A stretch of 64,000 bases of DNA from Streptomyces sp. QL37. GTDB taxonomy: Bacteria; Actinomycetota; Actinomycetes; Streptomycetales; Streptomycetaceae. Shown piece after piece: positions 14,519 to 24,369 of this stretch; the stretch's first letter is position 1, and each line of letters begins with the position of its first letter. The stretch spans positions 7,330,605-7,394,604 of the forward strand of contig NZ_PTJS01000001.1 of assembly GCF_002941025.1 (NCBI RefSeq). The letters are read 5' to 3'. The notes beneath the pieces were generated by a model. It was given only the letters and a program-made list of their open reading frames with translations. It was not told the DNA's origin and made no database searches. Made by a program: the position numbers and the translations under genes.

Positions 14519-16663
14519 GTGAGCAGCGACGACGAGCGGTCCGACGAGCCCGGGGCCGGGGCACCGGAGCAGCTTGCGCTCATCCGGGAGACGGTGCGCC
14601 GGGCCAAGGTGCCGCGAGCCAAGCCGCGGACCTGGCGGGGCGCCCCGCTCGCGGAGAAGCTCCCGGTCGCGCGCGTCCTGGTGAACAAGGGCGCGCTCCA
14701 CCTCGACCAGTACTTCGACTACGCCGTCCCCGAGGAGCTCGACGCGGACGCGCAGCCCGGGGTCCGGGTGAGGGTGCGGTTCGGGGCCGGAGGGCGTCAG
14801 GTCCGCGGTGGGCGGCGCGAGGGCGGCGGTCTGATCGACGGCTTCCTGATCGAGCGACGGGCCTCCTCGGACTACCAGGGAGCTCTGGCCGCCCTCGCCT
14901 ACGTCGTCTCGCCCGAGCCGGTGCTCGGACCGGAGCTGCTCGAGCTCTCGCGGGCCGTCGCCGACCGTTACGCCGGAAGCCTCGCGGACGTGCTGCAGCT
15001 CGCGGTCCCGCCGAGGAACGGCCGCGCCGAGTCCAAGCCCTCGCCGGCGCCCCTGCCGCCGCCCCCCGCCCCGTCGCCCGGCACCTGGGAGCGGTACACC
15101 CAGGGCCCCGGATTCCTGCGGGCGCTGGCCGAGGGCGGGGCTCCCCGGGCCGTCTGGACCGCGCTGCCCGGACCGCACTGGCCCGAGGAGGTCGCCCGCG
15201 CGATGGCCGCCACCCTGGCCTCGGGCCGGGGCGCGCTCGTCGTCGTACCGGACGGGCGGAGTGCGGGGCGGGTCGACGCCGCGCTCACCGCGGTGCTGGG
15301 GGAGGGGCGCCACGCGCTGCTGACGGCCGACTCCGGACCGGAGAAGCGCTACCGGCAGTGGCTGGCCGTCCGGCGCGGCTCCGTGCGTGCGGTGGTCGGG
15401 ACCAGGGCCGCGATGTTCGCCCCGGTCGCCGACCTGGGCCTGGTGGCCCTCTGGGACGACGGGGACTCGAGCCACAGCGACGACAACGCCCCCTTCGCGC
15501 ACGTCAGGGAGGTCCTGGAGCTGCGGGCGGCACACGGCCGCTGCGGGTTCCTCCTCGGCTCCACGAGCTGCACGGTGGAGGCCGCCCAGCTGGTCGAGAG
15601 CGGCTGGGCCCTGCCCCTGCGCGCGGACCGGGACCAGCTGCGGGCCGCGGCCCCCCTCGTGCGTACCGTCGGCGACGGGGAGCTCGCGCGGGACGGCGCC
15701 GCCCGCTCCGCGCGGCTGCCCAGCCTGGCCTGGCAGACCGTGCGGGACGGCCTGCGCAGCGGTCCCGTGCTCGTCCAGGTGCCGCGCCGGGGCTACGCGC
15801 CCAGGCTGGCCTGCGAGCGCTGCCGCGAACCCGCCCGGTGCCGTCACTGCGCGGGGCCGTTGCAGGCACCCGATCAGCAGGACCTCAACTGCGCCTGGTG
15901 CGGGCGCGCCGAGACGGCCTGGAGCTGCGCCGCCTGCGGGGGGGTCCGGCTGCGGGCGCAGGTCGTCGGCGCCCGCAGGACGGCCGAGGAGCTCGGGCGG
16001 GCCTTTCCCGCCGTCCCGGTGCGGACGTCCGGACGGGACCATGTGCTGGACTCCGTGCCCGGCCAGCCCGCCCTCGTGGTCAGCACCCCCGGGGCGGAGC
16101 CGGTGGCCGAGGGCGGTTACGCCGCCGCGCTGCTGCTGGACGGCTGGGCGATGGTCGGCAGGCCCGACCTGCGGGCGGGCGAGGAGGCCCTGCGGCGCTG
16201 GACGGCCGCCGCCGCGCTGGTCCGGGGGCAGCCGGAGGGCGGCACGGTGGTCATCGTGGCGGAGCCGACCCTGCGGCCCGTGCAGGCTCTGGTCCGCTGG
16301 GACCCGGTCGGTCACGCCCGGCGTGAGCTCGCCGAACGCGCCGAGCTCGGCTTCCCGCCGGTGTCCCGGATGGCCTCGGTGACCGGCCCACCGGAGGCGG
16401 TGGCCGCCTACCTCGCCGGAGCGGACCTGCCGCCGGAGGCGGAGGTGCTCGGACCGGTCCCCGTGCCGGCGGCCACCCCCGGAAGACCCCGAAGGCCTGG
16501 GGACGCGCCCACCGGCGAGACCTGGGACCGTGCGCTGGTCCGGGTCCCGCCGGGGCGGGGAGCGGCGCTGGCTGCCGCCCTGAAGACGGCGCTGGCGGCG
16601 CGGACGGCCAAGGGCACCGGAGACCCCGTACGGATCAGGATCGATCCGCCGGACATCGGCTGA
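14519..16663 (+). CDS. priA: PriA-like primosomal protein N' lacking helicase motifs
   Basis: Relative of the replication restart protein PriA, 714 residues. The N-terminal 3'BD-type domain is recognisable (VARVLVNKGALHLDQYFDY), and a zinc module with paired cysteines (CERCREPARCRHC, CAWCGRAETAWSCAACGG) lies near residues 430-480. The helicase ATPase motifs are degenerate: a GPHWPEEV stretch near residue 217 stands where GxTGSGKTE is expected, and DDGDSSHSDD replaces the DEEH box. That is typical of actinobacterial PriA, so it probably works as a structural restart factor rather than a helicase. GTG 14519 was chosen over GTG 14513 because GGTAGGA (14504-14510) is then properly spaced. Confidence 0.9.
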   Translation: MSSDDERSDEPGAGAPEQLALIRETVRRAKVPRAKPRTWRGAPLAEKLPVARVLVNKGALHLDQYFDYAVPEELDADAQPGVRVRVRFGAGGRQVRGGRREGGGLIDGFLIERRASSDYQGALAALAYVVSPEPVLGPELLELSRAVADRYAGSLADVLQLAVPPRNGRAESKPSPAPLPPPPAPSPGTWERYTQGPGFLRALAEGGAPRAVWTALPGPHWPEEVARAMAATLASGRGALVVVPDGRSAGRVDAALTAVLGEGRHALLTADSGPEKRYRQWLAVRRGSVRAVVGTRAAMFAPVADLGLVALWDDGDSSHSDDNAPFAHVREVLELRAAHGRCGFLLGSTSCTVEAAQLVESGWALPLRADRDQLRAAAPLVRTVGDGELARDGAARSARLPSLAWQTVRDGLRSGPVLVQVPRRGYAPRLACERCREPARCRHCAGPLQAPDQQDLNCAWCGRAETAWSCAACGGVRLRAQVVGARRTAEELGRAFPAVPVRTSGRDHVLDSVPGQPALVVSTPGAEPVAEGGYAAALLLDGWAMVGRPDLRAGEEALRRWTAAAALVRGQPEGGTVVIVAEPTLRPVQALVRWDPVGHARRELAERAELGFPPVSRMASVTGPPEAVAAYLAGADLPPEAEVLGPVPVPAATPGRPRRPGDAPTGETWDRALVRVPPGRGAALAAALKTALAARTAKGTGDPVRIRIDPPDIG

Positions 16664-16666
16664 GAC

Positions 16667-16695
16667 GGCCGGGGCGCAGGCGCCGCGCCCCGGCC
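16667..16695. terminator. Bidirectional terminator between priA and a convergent gene
   Basis: An 11-bp perfect inverted repeat (GGCCGGGGCGC / GCGCCCCGGCC) with a 7-nt loop, between two convergent genes. Confidence 0.72.
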
Positions 16696-16726
16696 TCACC
16701 GCCGTCCGGCAGTCGTGGCGCGGCCG

Positions 16727-17338
<612 letters not shown>

Positions 17339-17499
17339 TCACGCAATAGGGGCGTATGTGCATATGCGCGGGGCGCGCGGACCTGCGTACGCCCCCCGGC
17401 GGCCCGGCCCGGGGAGGCCGGGCGGGACCACGGGGGGACCCCCTAGACTGGTGTGCTGCTCGCCACGTACGTTCCGGCCCGAGAGGCAGTCCGCCACCC

Positions 17500-18432
17500 A
17501 TGAAGCTCGTCTTCGCAGGCACCCCCGAGGTCGCCGTTCCCGCCCTGGACGCCCTGATCGCCTCCGACCGCCACGAGGTGGCCGCCGTGGTGACCCGCCC
17601 CGACGCTCCGGCCGGGCGGGGGCGCCGGTTGGTCGCCAGTCCCGTCGCCGAACGCGCCGAGGAGGCGGGCATCGAGGTGCTCAAGCCGGCCAGGCCGCGC
17701 GACGAGGACTTCCTGGCGCGCCTGCGCGAGATCGCACCGGACTGCTGCCCCGTCGTCGCGTACGGCGCCCTGCTGCCCAGGACCGCGCTCGACGTGCCCG
17801 CCAGGGGCTGGGTCAATCTGCACTTCTCGCTGCTGCCCGCCTGGCGCGGGGCCGCGCCCGTCCAGCACTCGGTGATGGCCGGCGACGAGGTCACCGGCGC
17901 GTCCACCTTCCTGATCGAGGAGGGGCTGGACTCCGGACCGGTCTACGGCGTCCTCACCGAGGAGATCCGGCCCACCGACACCAGCGGAGACCTGCTCACC
18001 CGGCTGGCCTTCGCCGGCGCCGGGCTGCTCGCGGCGACCATGGACGGCATCGAGGACGGCACCCTGCACGCCGTCCCCCAGCCCGCCGAGGGCGTCACCC
18101 TCGCACCCAAGATCACCGTCGAGGACGCCCAGGTGCGGTGGTCCGATCCCGCGCTCAGGGTCGACCGTGTCGTGCGCGGCTGCACCCCCGCTCCCGGGGC
18201 GTGGACGCTCTTCCGCGGGGAGCGGCTCAAGCTGGTCCAGGCGGTGCCCGTCCTGGACCGTACCGATCTCGCCCCCGGAGAGCTGTCCGCGGGCAAGAAC
18301 AACGTCTACGTGGGCACCGGCTCGCACGCCGTGGAGCTCCTCTGGGTCCAGCCGCAGGGCAAGAAGCCGATGCGGGCCGCCGACTGGGCCCGCGGCGTGC
18401 GCATCCCCCACGGGGAGCTGCTGGGGCTCTGA
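17500..18432 (+). CDS. fmt: Methionyl-tRNA formyltransferase
   Basis: Formylates initiator Met-tRNA using 10-formyl-tetrahydrofolate. The product is 310 residues, normal for the family. The formyl-transfer core motif [17 protein letters not shown] is near residues 106-122 and the N-terminal [18 protein letters not shown] is typical. The ATG at 17500 is preceded by GAGAGG about 14 nt upstream. It is followed by rsmB after 78 bp, so translation initiation and ribosome maturation are grouped, as in other Streptomyces. Confidence 0.96.
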   Translation: MKLVFAGTPEVAVPALDALIASDRHEVAAVVTRPDAPAGRGRRLVASPVAERAEEAGIEVLKPARPRDEDFLARLREIAPDCCPVVAYGALLPRTALDVPARGWVNLHFSLLPAWRGAAPVQHSVMAGDEVTGASTFLIEEGLDSGPVYGVLTEEIRPTDTSGDLLTRLAFAGAGLLAATMDGIEDGTLHAVPQPAEGVTLAPKITVEDAQVRWSDPALRVDRVVRGCTPAPGAWTLFRGERLKLVQAVPVLDRTDLAPGELSAGKNNVYVGTGSHAVELLWVQPQGKKPMRAADWARGVRIPHGELLGL

Positions 18433-18510
18433 GCCCTCGGGGCGGGGGCGGGCCCGGGCGACGTACGCTGGACGGGTTCGTCCCCTCACCATCAGCGGAG
18501 CACCTTTCAC

Positions 18511-19944
18511 GTGAACGACCAGCAGCGTCGCCGTCCCTCCACACCGCACCGGCGCCCCAAGAAGGACCCGGTCCGGTTCCTCGCCTTCGAGGTGCTCAGG
18601 GCCGTCGACGAGCGCGACGCCTACGCCAACCTCGTCCTCCCCCCGCTGCTGAAGAAGGCGCGCGCCAAGGGCGATTTCGACGGCAGGGACGCGGCGCTGG
18701 CGACCGAGCTGGTCTACGGGACGCTGCGCCGTCAGGGCACCTACGACGCGATCGTCGCCGCCTGCATCGACCGGCCGCTCCGCGAGGTCGACCCGCCCGT
18801 GCTCGATGTGCTCAACATGGGCGTCCACCAGCTGCTCGGCACCCGCATCCCCACCCACGCCGCCGTCTCCGCCAGTGTGGAGCTGGCCCGGGTGGTGCTG
18901 GGCGAGGGCCGCGCCAAGTTCGTCAACGCCGTGCTGCGGAAGGTCTCGGCGCACGACCTCGACGGGTGGGTGGAGCGCGTCGCGCCCGCGTACGACGAGG
19001 ACGCCGAGGAGCACCTCTCCGTCGTCCACTCGCATCCCCGGTGGATCGTCTCCGCCCTCTGGGACGCCCTGGGCAGCGGCCGCGCCGGGATCGAGGACCT
19101 GCTGGAGGCCGACAACGAGCGGCCCGAGGTGACGCTGGCCGCCCGCCCCGGCCGCTCCACCACCGAGGAGCTGCTGGACGCCCTCGGCGAGGAGAGCGGC
19201 CTTCCCGGCCGCTGGTCGCCGTATGCCGTGCGGATGGCCGAAGGCGGCGAGCCCGGCGCCCTGGCCGCCGTGCGGGACGGCAGCGCCGGTGTGCAGGACG
19301 AGGGCAGCCAGCTCGTCGCCGCCGCCCTGGCCAACGCCCCAGTCGAGGGCGACGACACCCGGTGGCTGGACGGCTGCGCCGGCCCCGGCGGCAAGGCCGC
19401 GCTGCTGGCCGCGCTAGCCGCCGGACGCGGCGCGACCCTGCTCGCCGCCGAGAAGCAGCCCCACCGCGCCCGGCTCGTCGAGCGCGCGCTGGCCGGCAAC
19501 CCGGGGCCCTACCAGGTGATCACCGCCGACGGCACCCGGCCCCCGTGGCGGCCCGGCTCCTTCGACCGGGTCCTCATGGACGTCCCCTGCTCCGGCCTCG
19601 GCGCGCTGCGCAGGCGCCCTGAGTCCCGCTGGCGGCGCCGCGCGGAGGACCTGGAGGGCTTCGCCCCCCTGCAACGCGGTCTGCTGCGCGAGGCGTTGAA
19701 GGCGGTACGGGTCGGCGGCGTCGTCGGTTACGCGACCTGCTCACCGCACCTCGCGGAGACCAGGGTCGTCGTCGAGGACGTGCTCAAGGGGCGCGGCGGG
19801 GAGCCGTTCGAGGCGGAGTGGGTGGACGCCCGCCCCCTGCTGCCCGGGGTCCCCGCCCTGGGCGACGGGCCCGACATCCAGCTCTGGCCGCACCTGCACG
19901 GCACCGACGCGATGTACCTCGCGCTGCTGCGCCGCACGGGGTGA
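18511..19944 (+). CDS. rsmB: 16S rRNA (cytosine-967-C5) methyltransferase
   Basis: Methylates C967 of 16S rRNA with SAM. The 477-residue protein has an N-terminal NusB-like RNA-binding domain (residues ~20-160) and a C-terminal Rossmann methyltransferase. SAM binding is shown by LDGCAGPGGKAALLAAL, the catalytic cysteines by MDVPCSGLGALRRRPE and GYATCSPHLAETR. The start is GTG. It ends 49 bp before a convergent dioxygenase gene, with a terminator between. Confidence 0.95.
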   Translation: MNDQQRRRPSTPHRRPKKDPVRFLAFEVLRAVDERDAYANLVLPPLLKKARAKGDFDGRDAALATELVYGTLRRQGTYDAIVAACIDRPLREVDPPVLDVLNMGVHQLLGTRIPTHAAVSASVELARVVLGEGRAKFVNAVLRKVSAHDLDGWVERVAPAYDEDAEEHLSVVHSHPRWIVSALWDALGSGRAGIEDLLEADNERPEVTLAARPGRSTTEELLDALGEESGLPGRWSPYAVRMAEGGEPGALAAVRDGSAGVQDEGSQLVAAALANAPVEGDDTRWLDGCAGPGGKAALLAALAAGRGATLLAAEKQPHRARLVERALAGNPGPYQVITADGTRPPWRPGSFDRVLMDVPCSGLGALRRRPESRWRRRAEDLEGFAPLQRGLLREALKAVRVGGVVGYATCSPHLAETRVVVEDVLKGRGGEPFEAEWVDARPLLPGVPALGDGPDIQLWPHLHGTDAMYLALLRRTG

Positions 19945-19956
19945 CTCCGGGGCGTA

Positions 19957-19986
19957 CCCGCGCGGGCCCGGTCCGGCCCGCGCGGG
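19957..19986. terminator. Bidirectional terminator between rsmB and the TauD-like gene
   Basis: A 12-bp perfect inverted repeat (CCCGCGCGGGCC / GGCCCGCGCGGG) with a 6-nt loop in a convergent intergenic gap. Confidence 0.75.
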
Positions 19987-19993
19987 CCGTCGG

Positions 19994-20929
19994 TCAGCGC
20001 GGGCGGTCCCCGGCGACGGCGACACGTTCGGCCACCCTGCGGTGCGGGGCGTAGTCGTTCACCGCGTAGTGCTGCGTCGCCCGGTTGTCCCAGAACGCGA
20101 CGTCCCCCGCCCGCCAGGTGAAGCGCACCTGGTACTCCGGCACGTGCGCCTGCTGGAACAGCAGCCGCAGCATCCGGTCGCTCTCCTCCTGGTCCCAGCC
20201 CACGATCCGGGTGGTGAAGGAGGTGTTGACGAAGAGCATCCGGCGCCCGGTGGCCGGGTGCGTCCGCACCACGGGGTGCTCGACTGGCGGAAAGCGGTCC
20301 TGGAAGCGGACCAGCCGCTCCTCGGGGGTGAACCGCGCGAATCCCGGCACGAAGTCGTGCACCGCCCGCGCCCCCTCCAGGCGGGCCCTCACCTCCGGTG
20401 GAAGGTTGTCGTACGCGGCGGCCATGTCGGCCCACATCGTGTCGCCGCCGTACGGAGGCACCTCGCGCAGGTGGAGGACCGCCCCGAGCGCGGGCCGCTC
20501 GCGGAACGTCACATCGGTGTGCCAGACGTTCTCGAAGCTCGGCGCGGACGAGCGGTCGAACCGCGCCACCTCCGGATCGTCCCCGGCCGCCAGCAGCGGA
20601 TTGGTCTCCAGCTCGCCCCAGTTGCGGGCGAAGGCCCGCTGCTCGGCCGAGCTGGGGTGCTGCCCGCGGAAGAAGAGCACCTTCCACTCCAGCAGAGCCC
20701 GGTCGAGCTCCTCACGCACGGCGGGTGCGAGCGGACGGGTCAGGTCGACACCGCCGATCTCGGCCCCGATCACCGGGCCGAGCGGAACGACGTCGAACAG
20801 CGTATAGGGCCGGTCGGGCTGCCCCGGTGCCAGCCTGCGCAGCTCGCGGGGGCCTTCGTAAAGCCCGTCCGGGGGCAGCCGGGAGGTGCGCAGCGCGGCG
20901 ACGGAACCGATGGACGCGGTGAGGGACAT
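19994..20929 (-). CDS. TauD/TfdA-family Fe(II)/2-oxoglutarate dioxygenase
   Basis: A 311-residue non-heme iron dioxygenase. The iron ligands are His137 and Asp139 (NVWHTDVTF) and His287 (RATQHYAV), and the 2-oxoglutarate-binding Arg is probably in the APHRR segment near 297-298. It is the last gene of a leftward operon encoding a sulfonate-type ABC transporter, so it most likely releases sulfite (or sulfate) from taurine, another alkanesulfonate or an alkyl sulfate ester. The exact substrate cannot be told from motifs. The ATG at 20929 has AGGAG on its 5' side. Confidence 0.88.
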   Translation of the reverse strand: MSLTASIGSVAALRTSRLPPDGLYEGPRELRRLAPGQPDRPYTLFDVVPLGPVIGAEIGGVDLTRPLAPAVREELDRALLEWKVLFFRGQHPSSAEQRAFARNWGELETNPLLAAGDDPEVARFDRSSAPSFENVWHTDVTFRERPALGAVLHLREVPPYGGDTMWADMAAAYDNLPPEVRARLEGARAVHDFVPGFARFTPEERLVRFQDRFPPVEHPVVRTHPATGRRMLFVNTSFTTRIVGWDQEESDRMLRLLFQQAHVPEYQVRFTWRAGDVAFWDNRATQHYAVNDYAPHRRVAERVAVAGDRPR

Positions 20930-20994
20930 GGGGACTCCTGTCTGCGTGGGGGTGTGGGGGGCCGCCCGCCGGGGGACGGGCGGCCTCCGGAGGT

Positions 20995-21831
20995 TCAGCG
21001 GGCCGCGTCGCGTACCGCCGCTCCGATCTCGGCGCGCAACGCGGCGTACCCGGGCAGCCCCCGCAGCCCGTCCGGATCGTCGTCCCCGGTGCGGGGCAGG
21101 GGGATCGGGACGTCCAGTGCGACCTTGCCCGGCCCGGCGCTCAGGACGACCGCACGGGTGCCGAGGAAGACGGCCTCGTCCACGCTGTGCGTGACGAAGA
21201 CCGAGGTGATGCCCGTACGGGCGCTCACCGTGCGCAGATCCTCCTGGAGCCGCTCACGGGTGAGCGCGTCCAGGGCGGCGAACGGCTCGTCCAGCAGCAG
21301 CAGATCCTTGCCGCCGGCCAGCGCCCGTGCGATGGCGACCCGCTGCTGCTGGCCCCCCGATATCTGCCAGGTCCTGCGCCGAGCGGTGCCGGCCAGCCCG
21401 ACCCGCTCCAGCAACTCCTCGACACGTGAGGACCGTTCGGCCCGGGGGACTCCGGCGTAGCGCAGCGCCAGGGAGATGTTCTCGCCGACGGTGCGCCAGG
21501 GGAACAGCCTCGGCTGCTGGAAGACGACTCCCGCCTGACGTCCGGGTTCGGGCGTCCGGCCGTGCACGGTGACGTCGCCCTGGGAGGCGTGCTCGAAGCC
21601 GGCGATCAGCCGCAGCAACGTGCTCTTCCCGCTCCCGGACGGACCGACGAGCACCAGGAACTCCCCGGCCGGGATGTCGAGCGACAGCGGGCCGAGGGCC
21701 GTCACGGCGTCAGCGCCGCGACCGTAGCGGTGGGTCACCTCGCGCACGGCCACGGCGGGTGCGAGGGCCGCCGCACCGGCTCCCCCGGGGCTGTCCCGGG
21801 GGTCGGTCCGGTGGTCATTCGGAGACGGCAT
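20995..21831 (-). CDS. ABC transporter ATP-binding protein, sulfonate/taurine type
   Basis: The energising subunit of the importer (SsuB/TauB type), 278 residues. Walker A is GPSGSGKST (residues 63-71), the signature ISGGQQQR starts at 157 and Walker B LLLLDEP is at 177-183. The first ~25 residues are low-complexity. The start lies 17 nt inside the 3' end of the binding-protein gene, indicating translational coupling. The dioxygenase gene follows 65 bp downstream. Confidence 0.92.
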   Translation of the reverse strand: MPSPNDHRTDPRDSPGGAGAAALAPAVAVREVTHRYGRGADAVTALGPLSLDIPAGEFLVLVGPSGSGKSTLLRLIAGFEHASQGDVTVHGRTPEPGRQAGVVFQQPRLFPWRTVGENISLALRYAGVPRAERSSRVEELLERVGLAGTARRRTWQISGGQQQRVAIARALAGGKDLLLLDEPFAALDALTRERLQEDLRTVSARTGITSVFVTHSVDEAVFLGTRAVVLSAGPGKVALDVPIPLPRTGDDDPDGLRGLPGYAALRAEIGAAVRDAAR

Positions 21832-22870
21832 CGCTGAGCCCCTCGACGTACACGGCCTTCTCCAGTTCGGAGAGCTCGGGTGCGGCCGGAATCTGCTTCT
21901 GCCCGGCCAGGAACTCCGCCGCGCTCCGCAGGTTCTGCGCCAGGTCGCCGACCTGGCCCGGGCGGCCGAGCCACTTGTCGTCGGCCTGTTCGGCCGGCTT
22001 GAGGAAGATGCCCTGCTTCAGCTGGGCGGCGGCCTCCCGGGGACTGGTCCCGAGCTGCTTGCCCACGGCCTCGGCGGCTGCCGACGGGTCGTCATGGATC
22101 AGGTCCAGCGCCTGTGCCTGGGCCTTGCGCCAGGCGGCGATGACCTCGGGCTGCTTCTCGATGAAGGCGGTGGAGGCCACCCCCAGGTCGAGCGTGGGCT
22201 TGCCCGACGCGGCCAGTTCCCGGCTGGTGAGCAGGGTCTTGCCGGTCTTCCCGAGCTCGTCGAGCGTCGGGAGCCAGACGTAGGCGGCGTCGATGTCCCC
22301 GCGGGACCAGGCCGCGACGATGTCCTGGGGTTCGAGGTCGAGCAGATCGACCTTCGACGCGTCCACGCCCGCCTTGTCGAGCGCGGCGAGCAGGCTGTAG
22401 TGGGAGGTGGAGCTGAAGGGTGTGGCGACCTTCCGGCCCGCGAGATCCTCGACGCCCTTGATACCGGAGCCGTCACGGGCCACCAACGCCTCGTTGTCAC
22501 CGGCGACATCCAGCACCCAGGTGACCTTGTACGGGATGTTCAGCGGCGCTGACAGACCGCGCGCCACCGGACTGGAGCCGATCGCGGCCAGATCGACCGA
22601 GCCCGCGACGAAGGCCGTGTTGATGGTCGCGCCGGAGTCGAATTTGATCCACTTGATCGTGTGGTCCGGAAGGGCCTTCTCCAACAGGCCCTTCTCCTTC
22701 ACGATCAAGTCACCGCTGGGGAAGGCCTGGTAGCCGATCCGTATCGTTCTGCCGCCGCCCTGGTCGTCACCGCCTCCGTCACCGCCGCCACCGCAGGCGG
22801 TGACGACGACGAGTGCTCCCAGAGCCGCGACGAGCGTGGAGGTGCGGCGCGGGCCGCGTGTTCCGGGCAT
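21815..22870 (-). CDS. Sulfonate/taurine ABC transporter substrate-binding lipoprotein
   Basis: A 351-residue extracytoplasmic binding protein. The signal sequence ends in a lipobox (VTACG, lipidated Cys26) followed by a Gly/Asp-rich linker. The mature domain has the SsuA/TauA/NMT1 pattern (IRIGYQAFPSGDLIVKEKGL, then FVAGSVDLAAIGSSP). The ATG at 22870 has AAGGA 8 nt upstream. It sits between the permease and ATPase genes. Taurine or another aliphatic sulfonate is the likely ligand, supported by the TauD-like gene in the operon. Confidence 0.92.
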   Translation of the reverse strand: MPGTRGPRRTSTLVAALGALVVVTACGGGGDGGGDDQGGGRTIRIGYQAFPSGDLIVKEKGLLEKALPDHTIKWIKFDSGATINTAFVAGSVDLAAIGSSPVARGLSAPLNIPYKVTWVLDVAGDNEALVARDGSGIKGVEDLAGRKVATPFSSTSHYSLLAALDKAGVDASKVDLLDLEPQDIVAAWSRGDIDAAYVWLPTLDELGKTGKTLLTSRELAASGKPTLDLGVASTAFIEKQPEVIAAWRKAQAQALDLIHDDPSAAAEAVGKQLGTSPREAAAQLKQGIFLKPAEQADDKWLGRPGQVGDLAQNLRSAAEFLAGQKQIPAAPELSELEKAVYVEGLSDAVSE

Positions 22871-22941
22871 GGAGTAGTCCTTCGTTCGTTGATCGGATCG
22901 GGGAGCGGGGGGAGAGGCGGGACGGCGACGGGGGGCGGGGG

Positions 22942-23826
22942 TCACGACAGCCGCCGCCAGGGCGCGAGCCGGTTCTCGGCACCCCGCAGCAGGGCGTCGA
23001 TCAGCAGGCCGGAGACACCGATCGCGAAGAGTCCGAGGACGACCACGTCGGACTGGTTGTAGCGCTGGGCGTCGCGGATCATGCCGCCGATGCCGGGCAG
23101 CCCGTTGACGGTCTCCGCGGCGACCACCGAGGAGTACGCGATCCCGAACGCCAGCCGTACGCCCACGAGGATCTCCGGCAGCGCGGACGGCAGGACGACG
23201 GAGGCCACCACCTGGGAGCGGCGTGCCCCGATGGCCCGTGCGGCCTCCACCAGCGAGGCGGGCGCGGAGGCGACGGCCGACGCGGTGGCCACGGCCACGG
23301 GCGGCATGGCGGCGATCGCCAGCAGCCACAGCTTGGGCGCCTCGTCGATGCCGAACCAGATGATCAGCAGGCTGAAGTAGGCGAGCGGCGGCAGGGTCCG
23401 GAGAAAGGCCACCGCCGGTTCGAACACCACCCTCACCCACGGCAGCGTGCCCATCAGGACACCGGCCACCAGCCCTGCCAGGACCCCCGCGCCCGCACCG
23501 ATCGCGATCCGGCGCAGGCTGATGCCCAGATGCTCGACCAAGGTGTGGCCCTGATAGCCCCGCACCCCGTCATGGGTGCCCGACGTCTCGACGAGCGCGT
23601 CCCAGACGGCCGACGGCGGCGGTACCAGCACCGGGGACCACAACCGCAGAGCCGTGACGAGCTGCCAGAGGGCGAGCAGCACGACCAGCGCGAGCAGCCG
23701 CAGTCCCGCCCTGCGCAGCCGCGCGGCCCGCTCCGGTGAGCGGCGGCGCGCAGGGGGAGCGGGAGCGGGTTCACCGGGGAGCGCCGGGCCGGACGGCTGC
23801 TTCTCCGTGGTGGTGGGCGTGGTCAT
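22942..23826 (-). CDS. Sulfonate/taurine ABC transporter permease
   Basis: An SsuC/TauC-type inner membrane subunit, 294 residues from the ATG at 23826. A charged N-terminal tail of ~35 residues is followed by about six transmembrane helices; the EAA loop that contacts the ATPase reads EAARAIGARRSQVVASVVLP. The start was chosen because CGGAG precedes it with a suitable spacer. It is the first full-size gene of the operon. A leader-peptide gene ends 276 nt upstream. Confidence 0.9.
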   Translation of the reverse strand: MTTPTTTEKQPSGPALPGEPAPAPPARRRSPERAARLRRAGLRLLALVVLLALWQLVTALRLWSPVLVPPPSAVWDALVETSGTHDGVRGYQGHTLVEHLGISLRRIAIGAGAGVLAGLVAGVLMGTLPWVRVVFEPAVAFLRTLPPLAYFSLLIIWFGIDEAPKLWLLAIAAMPPVAVATASAVASAPASLVEAARAIGARRSQVVASVVLPSALPEILVGVRLAFGIAYSSVVAAETVNGLPGIGGMIRDAQRYNQSDVVVLGLFAIGVSGLLIDALLRGAENRLAPWRRLS

Positions 23827-24102
23827 GGCGGACTCCGTCGGGAGGGGTGCCGCGGACGCAGCGCCGCCGGCCGGGCGGACAGGGCCGGGCAGCGGGATGC
23901 GGGGCGCGGAGGGCCGCGCCCGCGGCAACGGGGGAGGGGCCCGCGGAACCGACGGGCCGGTGCGCCGTACACGGACGGAGACGTCCGGTCCGGCTCACGG
24001 ACGGGGTTCTGCGGGATGGTGCCGGCTCACCCGAGGGGCGGCCGGAAGGCGGGCGGACGACGCCGCACAGTTCTGGAAGCGCTCAGCGCTGCCGGGCCAG
24101 GC

Positions 24103-24174
24103 TCAACAGGAGCAGCTGGTCACACGGCAGAGATCGATGCTGAGGCGCTCCTTCAGGAACTGGTCGCTGATCAC
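24103..24174 (-). CDS. Cysteine-containing leader peptide upstream of the sulfonate operon
   Basis: A 23-codon frame starting with GTG and reading MISDQFLKERLSIDLCRVTS followed by CSC, then stop. Three Cys codons occur in the last eight codons. Actinobacterial leader peptides of the type R-L-x-(I/V)-D-L-x-R-V-x-S-x-x-C are found upstream of sulfur-assimilation and sulfonate genes, and polycysteine leaderless ORFs in mycobacteria act as cysteine-responsive attenuators. No Shine-Dalgarno is visible, but a -10-like TAGAAA sits 6 nt before the G of the GTG, so leaderless translation is likely. It precedes the permease by 276 nt in the same direction. Confidence 0.72.
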   Translation of the reverse strand: MISDQFLKERLSIDLCRVTSCSC

Positions 24175-24180
24175 GGGGAT

Positions 24181-24210
24181 TTTCTAACACAGCCGCATGG
24201 CGGGCACCAG
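24181..24210 (-). promoter_or_regulatory. Putative promoter of the sulfonate operon
   Basis: On the minus strand, TAGAAA (24181-24186) resembles a -10 box and CTGGTG (24205-24210) a weak -35, with an 18-nt spacer. The expected start point falls on the GTG of the leader peptide at 24174, which fits a leaderless transcript. Confidence 0.45.
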
Positions 24211-24369
24211 GGGCTGTCCGCGCCCTGGTACGGACCGGGGCGCCCGGGGCGGTCCCTCCGTCCACAGGGTCCGCAGAAAAGCCGCGAAAGCACGAACCGT
24301 GATGATCCCGTGAGGCTTTGAGGCGCACCGAGGCAGGGAAGTGACGTCGGGCATGGCAGGCTTGGGTGC

